NCBI GenBank assembly: GCA_029247985.1
Contig: JAQWKF010000116.1
Coordinates: 1-15,425, forward strand
Source: Flavobacteriaceae bacterium
Lineage (GTDB): Bacteria > Bacteroidota > Bacteroidia > Flavobacteriales > Flavobacteriaceae
Direction of reading: 5' to 3'
DNA length: 15,425 nt
This document shows positions 6,485 to 14,365 of the stretch, piece after piece. The notes under the pieces are model-generated. The model did not search any database. It had not been told where the DNA came from and was given only the letters and a program-made list of their open reading frames with translations. Position 1 is the first letter of the stretch. Every line of letters begins with the position of its first letter. The position numbers were made by a program, and so were the translations under genes.

Positions 6485-7732
6485 ATGGAGTTAATCAAAA
6501 TAGCAACGGCAGGAAGTGTTGACGATGGTAAAAGCACCTTGATTGGAAGGCTGCTATACGAAACGGGTGCGTTAAAGTCAGATCAAATTCAACATATTGA
6601 AGAAAAGAGCGCAGCGCGTGGGTTTGGATATTTAGACCTATCCCTAGCCACCGATGGACTGCTTACAGAACGTGAACAAGGAATTACGATTGATGTGTCA
6701 CACATTTTTTTCTCCACACCCAAAAGACGGTTTATTATAGCCGACTCACCTGGGCACGTGGAATACACCCGAAACATGGTAACGGGTAGCTCAACAGCAC
6801 AAGCCAGTATCATTTTGCTTGATGCCCGAAAAGGCGTGATTGAACAAACCAAAAGACACTTTTTTATTACCCAACTTCTTGGAATTAAGCATATCATTTT
6901 TGCCATAAACAAGATGGATTTGGTTGATTATAAGCAAGAAGTTTTCAAAGAAATTAAAGCAACGCTAAGCGACTTAGTTGTCAAACACGGAAATAAGGAT
7001 GTGAGCTACCACTACATCCCGCTCTCGGCACTTTACAATGAAAATGTTGTGAGCCATTCAAAAAAGCTAGCGTGGTATAACGGAGCAGCCTTACTAGACT
7101 TGATGGAGGCAATTCCAGTGGAAAGCAACAAAGCCAATGATGGTGTATTCCAAATTCAATATGTCATTCGTCCAAAACAAGAAGCCTTTCACGATTACCG
7201 TGGTTTTGCAGGAAATGTCCGCTCAGGGGTATTTAACGTTGGAGATGCCATCAGCATTCACCCTTCAGGCAGAAAAAGTATTATCAAAAAAATTGAGAGA
7301 TACGGTGCTGCTGTTGATCGTGTATCAGCCGGTGAAAACGCCACACTACTTTTAGTTGATGAAATAGACGCCTCGAGAGGAGATAGTATACTAAATGAGC
7401 AAGCCAACATTAATAAAGGTAAAAGCATTAGTGCTACCTTCTGTTGGATGCAAGACAATCCCTTAATGGCTGGAAACAAGTATTGGCTTCAACAAGGTGT
7501 TCAGCGCAGCTTGGTAAAAGTACAAAGTGTTCGTTCCAAAATTGACTTGGAAGCGTTGGAACAAAGCCAAACCAATCAATTGGGACTTAACGATATTGGA
7601 AAAGGTGCATTGGCTTTGGCACAACCCCTTTCCACAAAACCATATAAAGAGAATCCTGCTCTAGGATCATTTATACTCATAGATACGCAAACATTTAACA
7701 CCGCGGGTGTTGGATTTATAGAAACAGCATGA
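6485..7732 (+). CDS. cysN: Sulfate adenylyltransferase subunit 1 (GTPase)
   Basis: This is the regulatory GTPase of ATP sulfurylase; GTP hydrolysis drives APS formation by CysD. It has 415 residues of EF-Tu-like architecture: a G domain with the P-loop GSVDDGKS (10-17), switch region EREQGITIDV (62-71), DSPGH (87-91) and NKMD (142-145), then two beta-barrel domains (about 215-415). It ends after the barrels, so there is no fused APS kinase (CysC) as in CysNC proteins. That agrees with the APS-type CysH upstream. It begins one base after cysD and its TGA overlaps the next ATG (7729-7732). Confidence 0.97.
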   Translation: MELIKIATAGSVDDGKSTLIGRLLYETGALKSDQIQHIEEKSAARGFGYLDLSLATDGLLTEREQGITIDVSHIFFSTPKRRFIIADSPGHVEYTRNMVTGSSTAQASIILLDARKGVIEQTKRHFFITQLLGIKHIIFAINKMDLVDYKQEVFKEIKATLSDLVVKHGNKDVSYHYIPLSALYNENVVSHSKKLAWYNGAALLDLMEAIPVESNKANDGVFQIQYVIRPKQEAFHDYRGFAGNVRSGVFNVGDAISIHPSGRKSIIKKIERYGAAVDRVSAGENATLLLVDEIDASRGDSILNEQANINKGKSISATFCWMQDNPLMAGNKYWLQQGVQRSLVKVQSVRSKIDLEALEQSQTNQLGLNDIGKGALALAQPLSTKPYKENPALGSFILIDTQTFNTAGVGFIETA

Positions 7733-9801
7733 AAAGCTTTAGGACAGAAGTTGAAAATCCAGTAGTTGAATATGACATACTGGAGCTTGAACGTAAAATA
7801 TTTGAATTTAAAGCGGGAAATCTCGACGAAGAAAAATTCAGAAGCCTGCGTCTTGCAAGAGGGGTATATGGACAACGACAACAAGGTGTGCAAATGGTTC
7901 GCATTAAAATTCCCTATGGGAAATGTAGTGCAAAGCAGCTACGTAGAATTGCTGAGGTATCTGACGAATACTCCAATGGCAATCTGCATATTACAACCCG
8001 TCAGGACATTCAAATCCACCACGTATCCCTAGACAGAACTCCAGAACTTTGGGCAGCGTTAGAACAAGACGATATAACCATGCGTGAAGCCTGTGGGAAT
8101 ACCATCCGAAATGTTACTGCATCTGCCATGGCTGGCGCAGACCCAAATGAACCGTTTGATGTAACTCCATATACACACGCCTTTTTCGAACATTTCTTGC
8201 GAAACCCCATCTGCCAAGACATGGGTAGGAAAATCAAAATTGCATTTTCAAGTACTGCACAAGATGATGCCATAACATTTACTCATGATATTGGTTTTAT
8301 ACCTGTTATGAAAGACGGAAAGCGCGGGTTTAAAATGCTGGTTGGTGGCGGTATTGGCGCACAACCAAGGGTAGCCGATGTTCTAAAAGAATTTATTTCA
8401 GTTGAACGATTTATTCCATTTACTGAGGCTGTAGTGCGTGTGTTTGACCAGTTTGGGGAACGCAATCGCAGAAACAAGGCACGGATGAAGTTTTTAATAA
8501 AAGAACAGGGGTTCGAAACTTTTGAACAGCGTGTATTTGAAGTCTATAGATCGATAACCAAAAAAGAAATAGCAATTGAATACAAACCAGTTGTTGTAAA
8601 AGAAACTGACGTTTACAAAGCAAATGACTCTTTGCACGAAGACTACACCAAATGGAAGTCAACCAATGTAACTGCGCAAAAGCAAGCTGGCATGGTAGCT
8701 GTTGGAATTGCTATTGACAGAGGAGATATTTCTTCAGACAAGGCGCGTGCATTATCGGAAGTGATTGATGCCTTCTGTGGTGAAGATATGCGTTTTACGA
8801 TAGGACAAAGTATATTGTTACGAGGCATTAAGGAAGAAAATATCCCCGCATTATATCAAGCCCTACAACAACTAGGCTTATCAAAATCTGGATATCACAA
8901 AATCAATGATATTGTCGCCTGTCCAGGAACAGACACCTGTAATCTTGGTATTGCAAGCAGTATGGGCTTGGCAGCAGCACTACAACAAATTATTGAAGAT
9001 GAATACTCTGAAGTCATTGAAAAGCACAATCTTAATATCAAAATCAGTGGCTGTATGAACGCCTGTGGACAACACGCTATTGCGGATATTGGATTTCAGG
9101 GGATGACTGTGAAATCCAATGGGAATATTGCACCTGCTACTCAAGTATTGCTTGGCGGTGGTGTTTTGGGTAATGGAGCTGGTCGTTATGCAGACAAGGT
9201 TTTAAAAGTTCCTGCCAAGCGTACACCTGCCATATTGCGCTGGTTATTGGATGACTTTGAAGCAAATGCTAACAAAGACGAAAGCTTTCTGACATATTAC
9301 CTCAAAAAAGAAACGGACTATTTCTACCAAAACCTCAAAGAGTATGCAGACATCACAAATCTTAATAATGAGGATTTTGTAGATTGGGGAAATACAGAAG
9401 TCTATGAAAAGGCCATTGGCGTTGGAGAATGTGCGGGTGTAACCATTGATTTGGTGCAAACCTTGCTCTTTGATGCAGAAGAACAACTAGAAAAGGGAAA
9501 GGATGCATTGGCAACTGGCGCTTGGGCAAACAGCATTTATTTTAGTTATGCAAGCATAATTCGTGCAGCAAAAGCACTGCTTACAACACAGGCTGCCAAA
9601 ATAAACTCACATCATTCCATTATAGATGCATTTGAAACCCATTTTCCTACCTACCAAAGCCTTGATGCCAAAACTTTTGGTGAAGTAACACGCTTGCTCA
9701 ACAGCACATCCCCTAGCGAAGTTTTTGCAAACAAATACTATACAGAAGCTGCTCATACATTGAATTGGATTAAAAAATTTAGGGATGCACAAAAAAACTA
9801 A
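7729..9801 (+). CDS. sir: Siroheme [4Fe-4S] sulfite reductase with HEPN-like C-terminus
   Basis: The protein reduces sulfite to sulfide with six electrons. Residues about 1-540 form the duplicated ferredoxin-like and catalytic halves shared by ferredoxin-dependent sulfite and nitrite reductases. TTRQDIQIH (89-97) and GNTIRNVT (123-130) carry likely siroheme-contacting arginines. CPGTDTC (C398, C404) and CMNAC (C442, C446) hold the coupled [4Fe-4S]-siroheme. Residues about 565-686 are an extra all-alpha domain resembling HEPN, with SIYFSYASIIRAAKALL and SHHSIIDAF; the HEPN RNase motif Rx4-6H is not apparent. The 690-residue length exceeds ordinary enzymes by about this domain. Nitrite reductase cannot be excluded by motif, but cysHDN upstream and siroheme and ferredoxin genes downstream argue for sulfite. 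The ATG overlaps the cysN stop. Confidence 0.93.
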   Translation: MKSFRTEVENPVVEYDILELERKIFEFKAGNLDEEKFRSLRLARGVYGQRQQGVQMVRIKIPYGKCSAKQLRRIAEVSDEYSNGNLHITTRQDIQIHHVSLDRTPELWAALEQDDITMREACGNTIRNVTASAMAGADPNEPFDVTPYTHAFFEHFLRNPICQDMGRKIKIAFSSTAQDDAITFTHDIGFIPVMKDGKRGFKMLVGGGIGAQPRVADVLKEFISVERFIPFTEAVVRVFDQFGERNRRNKARMKFLIKEQGFETFEQRVFEVYRSITKKEIAIEYKPVVVKETDVYKANDSLHEDYTKWKSTNVTAQKQAGMVAVGIAIDRGDISSDKARALSEVIDAFCGEDMRFTIGQSILLRGIKEENIPALYQALQQLGLSKSGYHKINDIVACPGTDTCNLGIASSMGLAAALQQIIEDEYSEVIEKHNLNIKISGCMNACGQHAIADIGFQGMTVKSNGNIAPATQVLLGGGVLGNGAGRYADKVLKVPAKRTPAILRWLLDDFEANANKDESFLTYYLKKETDYFYQNLKEYADITNLNNEDFVDWGNTEVYEKAIGVGECAGVTIDLVQTLLFDAEEQLEKGKDALATGAWANSIYFSYASIIRAAKALLTTQAAKINSHHSIIDAFETHFPTYQSLDAKTFGEVTRLLNSTSPSEVFANKYYTEAAHTLNWIKKFRDAQKN

Positions 9802-10546
9802 AGGAAGCCTTACCATAGTTGGTGCAGGCCCAGGGGATGCAGAATTGATTACTCTAAAGGGGGTAAACGCAGTCAAGCAAGCAGAAGTTATATTGTATGA
9901 TGCCTTGGTCAATACCGAGATCCTTGCACACAACACTCAAGGCGAACACTTTTTTGTGGGTAAAAGAAAAGGCGCGCATTCCTATAAGCAAAGTGAAATC
10001 AACAATATGCTTGTCAATTTTGTGAAAGATGGCAAACAAGTTGTTCGCCTCAAGGGTGGAGACGTTTCTGTTTTTGCTAGGGCAGCTGAAGAAATTGAAT
10101 ATGCCAATCGGCATGGTATTTCGGCAAATCTAGTTCCTGGAATCTCATCTTTTACAGGCATTGCTGCTGCGCACCGCATACCCCTTACAAAACGTTGTAT
10201 GTACGAAAGTATTTGGGTAACCACAGGTTATACTTGCGATGGAAAACCCTCTGAAGACATACGCCATGCGGCTGAATCATCAGCAACGGTTGTTATTCTC
10301 ATGGGCATGACACACCTTCAAGAAATCATGAACATTTTTAGCAAACACAAACCAGCTAACTATCCTGTCGGCATTGTTCAAAACGGAACACTAAAGAACG
10401 AAAAATGGGTAACTGGAACGCTAGAAAGCATTACTGATATTGTAAACAAAGAAGGCATAAGTAATCCCGCCACGGTATTTGTTGGCCCAGCAGTTACAGA
10501 CAGAACCGTACTGTGGAAAAACCACCAAGCTCTTGCATCGGTATGA
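9785..10546 (+). CDS. cobA: Uroporphyrinogen-III C-methyltransferase
   Basis: This SAM-dependent enzyme makes precorrin-2 from uroporphyrinogen III, the first step to siroheme. It has 253 residues, the normal single-domain SUMT size. GAGPGD (13-18) and VPGISSFTGIAA are family motifs. The usual RLKGGDPFVFGRGGEE region reads RLKGGDVSVFARAAEE, so the RLKGGD core is kept but its glycine-rich continuation is changed. The gene overlaps the end of the sulfite reductase by 17 bases, and its own stop overlaps the next ATG (10543-10546). It supplies cofactor to the reductase encoded just upstream. Confidence 0.94.
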   Translation: MHKKTKGSLTIVGAGPGDAELITLKGVNAVKQAEVILYDALVNTEILAHNTQGEHFFVGKRKGAHSYKQSEINNMLVNFVKDGKQVVRLKGGDVSVFARAAEEIEYANRHGISANLVPGISSFTGIAAAHRIPLTKRCMYESIWVTTGYTCDGKPSEDIRHAAESSATVVILMGMTHLQEIMNIFSKHKPANYPVGIVQNGTLKNEKWVTGTLESITDIVNKEGISNPATVFVGPAVTDRTVLWKNHQALASV

Positions 10547-11118
10547 ACACCCTCTACCCTATTTTTTTAAAAACGGAACAGCTTGAAATATTGATTGTAG
10601 GTGGTGGATACGTTGCACTGGAAAAACTTCAATTCCTATTTAAATCATCGCCCAATGCCTGTGTGACCCTTGTGAGCCCTATGTTAAGGTCAGAAACAAA
10701 AGATTTTATTCAAGACAAAAACGTTAAGGTGATAAATCGCATTTTTCATTCCCGTTTTTTAAAACATAAAAATATTGTTATCGCCACAACAGATAACCCA
10801 AAAGTGAATGATCGCGTGTATAGACTTTGCCGAAAAAAGCACATTCTAGTCAACGTGGCAGACAACCCACCACGCTGCGATTTTTACATGGGTGGCATCG
10901 TAACAAAAGGAAACCTTAAAATTGCCATTTCCACAAACGGAAAATCACCTACTTTAGCAAAACGTTTACGACAGTGGTTAGAAACATTTTTGCCAGATGA
11001 AACTGATGCATTACTCGATAAGCTTTACGTCTATCGCAACAAGCTAAAAGGAGATTTTGAGCAAAAAGTTTTAGCAATGAATAAATTAACAGAAAAACTA
11101 CTCGAGCAAGATGATTAA
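10543..11118 (+). CDS. Precorrin-2 dehydrogenase, siroheme synthesis
   Basis: This 191-residue protein matches the N-terminal half of CysG (also Met8/SirC). It oxidises precorrin-2 to sirohydrochlorin with NAD, and some members also insert iron. The Rossmann nucleotide loop is VGGGYVALEKL near the N-terminus. Later landmarks are ATTDNPKVNDRV, LVNVADNPPRCDFYMG and the STNGKSPTLAKRLRQWLE segment that begins the C-terminal dimerisation/helical part. The ATG at 10543 is preferred because it overlaps the methyltransferase stop (ATGA) and gives the family N-terminus; an in-frame GTG at 10513 would add ten unlikely residues. No separate ferrochelatase is present in the window, so chelation by this protein is plausible but unproven. 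Confidence 0.92.
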   Translation: MNTLYPIFLKTEQLEILIVGGGYVALEKLQFLFKSSPNACVTLVSPMLRSETKDFIQDKNVKVINRIFHSRFLKHKNIVIATTDNPKVNDRVYRLCRKKHILVNVADNPPRCDFYMGGIVTKGNLKIAISTNGKSPTLAKRLRQWLETFLPDETDALLDKLYVYRNKLKGDFEQKVLAMNKLTEKLLEQDD

Positions 11119-12145
11119 AACAGACATTATTATTATTGGTGCGGGCCCCGTTGGGCTATTTGCCGTATTTGAAGCAGGTCTAATGAAGTTGCGCTGTCAT
11201 TTAATCGATGCTATTCCGCAACCCGGTGGGCAATTATCTGAAATTTATCCGAAAAAACCCATCTACGATATTCCTGGATATCCCAGCGTATTAGCAGGCG
11301 AATTGGTGGATAAGCTCATGGAGCAAGCTGCACCATTCAAACCTGGTTTTACACTTGGTGAACGTGCCGATAGCATCGAAAAACAAGATGATGGATCCTT
11401 TATAGTAACCACAAGCAAAGGCACACAACATCATGCGCCTGTGGTAATGATAGCTGGAGGCTTGGGAAGTTTTGAGCCAAGAAAACCCCTAATCAGTAAT
11501 ATTGGAGACTTCGAAGAAAAAGGGGTACGATACATTGTTAAGGATCCCGATCAGTTTGAAGGAAAAGATATGGTTATTTCTGGCGGTGGTGATTCTGCCC
11601 TTGACTGGGCCATCTACTTTGCAGAAAAAGGCAGTTTTGTGCACCTTGTTCACAGAAGCGATCGCTACAGAGCGCACAAAGACTCCGTGTCTAGAGCACA
11701 AGAACTGGCTGCTGCTGGCAAAATGAAACTTCACACTTTTGCAGAAGTAAAAGAACTAAATGGAGATGACGATTTAACAGCTGTAGTCATTCATACCAAG
11801 GCCGCTAATACCACTGTTGAAACTGAACTATGGTTTCCGCTATTTGGTTTGTCGCCAAAACTTGGGCCCATCGGTGACTGGGGACTTGACATTGAGAAAA
11901 ATGCCATAGTCGTTGATACTTTTGATTATCAAACCAATCGCCCAGGCGTATTTGCCATTGGAGATGTAAACACCTATCCGGGTAAATTAAAACTCATTTT
12001 GTGCGGTTTTCACGAAGCCACGCTTGCCGTACAAACAGCATACAAAATAATCAATCCTGACAAAAAATTTACCCTTAAATACACAACTGTTCAGGGTGTA
12101 CAAGGATTTGAAGACGAACAACCAAAACAGACCATAACATCTTGA
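11111..12145 (+). CDS. Ferredoxin-NADP reductase, TrxR-like type
   Basis: This 344-residue flavoprotein transfers electrons between NADPH and ferredoxin. The FAD site is GAGPVG (10-15), the NADPH site is GGGDSA (158-163) followed by HRSDRYRAH (181-189), and the C-terminal FAD motif is GDVN (284-287). It has thioredoxin-reductase architecture but no CxxC redox pair between the NADPH motifs, which separates ferredoxin-NADP reductases of this type from true thioredoxin reductases. It overlaps the upstream gene by 8 bases and its stop overlaps the ferredoxin start. In this operon it probably runs from NADPH to ferredoxin to feed the sulfite reductase. Confidence 0.92.
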   Translation: MIKTDIIIIGAGPVGLFAVFEAGLMKLRCHLIDAIPQPGGQLSEIYPKKPIYDIPGYPSVLAGELVDKLMEQAAPFKPGFTLGERADSIEKQDDGSFIVTTSKGTQHHAPVVMIAGGLGSFEPRKPLISNIGDFEEKGVRYIVKDPDQFEGKDMVISGGGDSALDWAIYFAEKGSFVHLVHRSDRYRAHKDSVSRAQELAAAGKMKLHTFAEVKELNGDDDLTAVVIHTKAANTTVETELWFPLFGLSPKLGPIGDWGLDIEKNAIVVDTFDYQTNRPGVFAIGDVNTYPGKLKLILCGFHEATLAVQTAYKIINPDKKFTLKYTTVQGVQGFEDEQPKQTITS

Positions 12146-12468
12146 GTCTAGATATTAACATTACAGTTATTGACCGTGAGGGTAAGGAACATGAGTTTGC
12201 TGTTCCAACAGACATGAATCTTAACCTTATGGAGGTTTGTAAAGGATACGACCTTCCAGTGGCTGGAATTTGTGGGGGCATGGCTATGTGTGCTTCCTGT
12301 CAAGTTTATATACTTACAGAAGAACATTTTGGTGAAAGAAACGATGATGAACAGGCCATGCTAGATGAAGCCTATCACGTTAAAGAAAACTCACGATTGG
12401 GCTGTCAAATCTCCATTACTGCCGAGCTAAATGGCCTAAAAGTTAAAATTGCCCCTGAGGAGCAATAA
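12142..12468 (+). CDS. 2Fe-2S ferredoxin, adrenodoxin type
   Basis: This is a 108-residue electron carrier. C44, C50, C53 and C88 form the adrenodoxin/ISC-type ligand set CGGMAMCASC followed 34 residues later by LGC. The start is a TTG at 12142 that overlaps the preceding TGA (TTGA), like the other start-stop overlaps of the operon; the next ATG, at residue 25, would delete the first beta strands. It is the likely direct donor to the sulfite reductase and acceptor from the reductase upstream. The last 26 bases overlap the 3' end of the convergent DUF3089 gene. Confidence 0.93.
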   Translation: MSLDINITVIDREGKEHEFAVPTDMNLNLMEVCKGYDLPVAGICGGMAMCASCQVYILTEEHFGERNDDEQAMLDEAYHVKENSRLGCQISITAELNGLKVKIAPEEQ

Positions 12469-13468
12469 GCTTTTCGTTATTAAAGGCTTCAACACGTTGC
12501 AAGGCATTTTGCCGAATATCTTCCCAGAATAAAGTGACATCAAAGCGGTGGTAGTCCTTTACGAAAGACATCCAAAATCGCTTGGGTACTTTGGGCAAAC
12601 TCACCCACAACATACCGTTTATCTTTTCTACCTTTAAGCGCTTATCATAAATTATATTGTCGTAATACAACAATCCCTTGTGATCAGAAATATGACTATT
12701 TTTACTATCGTCCCAAGTAACAGGATTTGTGGTAACGGCATTGTTATACCATGCATAATATTTGGGATATTTCCCTTTTTTGTAGCTGTTCCAACTGACA
12801 TAACCCCCAATTTGATCAGGTGAAATAAGTGGCTTTAATTTATTGAAATCGTCTTCCATAATACGCGTACCTATCAAATAGGCAGCTACCAGCTGGCTTT
12901 GAAGATGTTTACCATCAAAATATTCTTGTAATAATCTCTTTAAATGCAATGCCCCTTGGCTATGACCCGCTAAAATAATGGGACGGCCATTATTTTCATG
13001 CACCATGTAATGGTCAAATGCCGCCTTTACATCGGCATAAGCTAAGGCTATGGCTGCATTACCCCCTTGATTTCTGTAGGGTTCAAAAAAAGCACGGTAG
13101 TGATTCTGACGATAAAAAGGCACAAATAGGCGCCCAGCATCAGCCCATGCTGCTGCTTGATAAGGCAATATCCATTTCATTACATCTGCATTGACCTTAT
13201 CATCATCAATAGCTGCATTCCAATTTGTATCTCTCTTATCAATAAAGAGGGTTGGATAGACATAAAAAACATCTGCAGTAGTAGCATCAATAGCCGCTCC
13301 TATTTCGTTTCCCTCCGAAGAAATACTCGAATATACAGCCCAATGTTTTGAAACTGCATAATCAATCTCATGAGTGCTTGGTAAAAAAGAAGCCGTTCGA
13401 TAACTAAGCTTACAAGCACCTAAAGAAAAAGTAAGAAAGAGAAAAAATAGGAATGACTGTATTCGCAT
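12443..13468 (-). CDS. DUF3089 alpha/beta-hydrolase lipoprotein
   Basis: This is a 341-residue exported protein with a lipoprotein signal peptide ending LGAC (lipidated C19). The body matches the DUF3089 group of alpha/beta-hydrolase-like proteins: DVFYVYPT (67-74), AGRLFVPFYRQ and YADVKAAFDHY, followed by the nucleophile elbow GHSQG (168-172, S170). An esterase or lipase-like activity in the envelope is expected from the fold; the substrate is unknown. It is convergent with the sulfur operon and shares 26 bases with the ferredoxin gene, with no intrinsic terminator between them. Nothing ties its function to sulfur metabolism. The 116-bp AT-rich gap to the divergent gene at 13585 has no promoter box I would call. 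Confidence 0.87.
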   Translation of the reverse strand: MRIQSFLFFLFLTFSLGACKLSYRTASFLPSTHEIDYAVSKHWAVYSSISSEGNEIGAAIDATTADVFYVYPTLFIDKRDTNWNAAIDDDKVNADVMKWILPYQAAAWADAGRLFVPFYRQNHYRAFFEPYRNQGGNAAIALAYADVKAAFDHYMVHENNGRPIILAGHSQGALHLKRLLQEYFDGKHLQSQLVAAYLIGTRIMEDDFNKLKPLISPDQIGGYVSWNSYKKGKYPKYYAWYNNAVTTNPVTWDDSKNSHISDHKGLLYYDNIIYDKRLKVEKINGMLWVSLPKVPKRFWMSFVKDYHRFDVTLFWEDIRQNALQRVEAFNNEKLIAPQGQF

Positions 13469-13584
13469 AAAAATTTTTTCAAATATCTATATTTATTAGC
13501 AATAGCTTAAAAAAACAAATTCTATAAGACTATAATAAAGTTTGTTTATATTTAAAAAATTATATAATCCTAATATCTTACAAC

Positions 13585-14334
13585 ATGAAAATAACTGTTT
13601 CAAAATTTTCTTTATTTTTCTTTGTATTATTCGCAATATCCTCTTGTACAAGTGACGATGAAAAAGATGTTCCAGGGGAATGCAGCCCTATTGAAAAAGG
13701 AACAAAGATTATGCCTTTAGGTGCATCTCGAGTGCAAGGCTTTCCTGGTCTTTTTGAAAGCTATCGTTATGAATTATGGAAAGACTTAATCGATGGAGGT
13801 TTTGAATTTGACTTCGTTGGTACTAATGAAGACTTATGGCAATATGCGTCTTATAAGAATTTTTGTTTTGACAATGAACACGAAGGGCGTGGCGGCTGGA
13901 CTGCAGCGCAAATAAACGAAAAAATTGAAAGTTGGCTGACTGCTGTTGGAGATGTGGATATTGTGCTCTTTAGTTCTCCAGGCGGAAATGACGCATTAAG
14001 TGGCGCTGATTTTGAAGGTATCGTTGCGAACATCAACAGTATTATAGACAAAATACAAGCACATAATTCGAATATCACCATCATTATCGAATTGCTCGCA
14101 CCTGGAAAAACATCGTTTATGACAGAAGAGTATACATTACTTTTTGCTCAAATGAAGACGGTCATTACACAAATTGCGAGCAGTCATACAACGGCAACAT
14201 CTGAAGTAGTTGTTGTGGACATGGCAACTGGATTTACAGACGGTATGTTAGCGGATGACATACATTACAATCAAGCAGGTGCAGCATTTATTGCAGGGCG
14301 CTATTATGATAAGCTAGTTCCATTTTTAGACTAA
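13585..14334 (+). CDS. SGNH/GDSL-type hydrolase lipoprotein
   Basis: The protein is 249 residues with a lipobox ISSC (C21). The next residues TSDDE resemble the acidic lipoprotein-export signal that sends Flavobacteria lipoproteins to the cell surface, so an outward location is likely. SGNH blocks are recognisable: LGAS (45-48, nucleophile S48; the usual GDS reads GAS), GRGGW (101-105, oxyanion glycine), GGND (133-136) and DDIH (224-227, catalytic Asp/His). It should be an esterase or polysaccharide deacetylase-like enzyme. The superoxide dismutase gene starts 31 bases downstream on the same strand, so the two may be co-transcribed. Confidence 0.88.
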   Translation: MKITVSKFSLFFFVLFAISSCTSDDEKDVPGECSPIEKGTKIMPLGASRVQGFPGLFESYRYELWKDLIDGGFEFDFVGTNEDLWQYASYKNFCFDNEHEGRGGWTAAQINEKIESWLTAVGDVDIVLFSSPGGNDALSGADFEGIVANINSIIDKIQAHNSNITIIIELLAPGKTSFMTEEYTLLFAQMKTVITQIASSHTTATSEVVVVDMATGFTDGMLADDIHYNQAGAAFIAGRYYDKLVPFLD

Positions 14335-14365
14335 TTTTTATCTTGAAAATTTGTATTTTGGTTGT

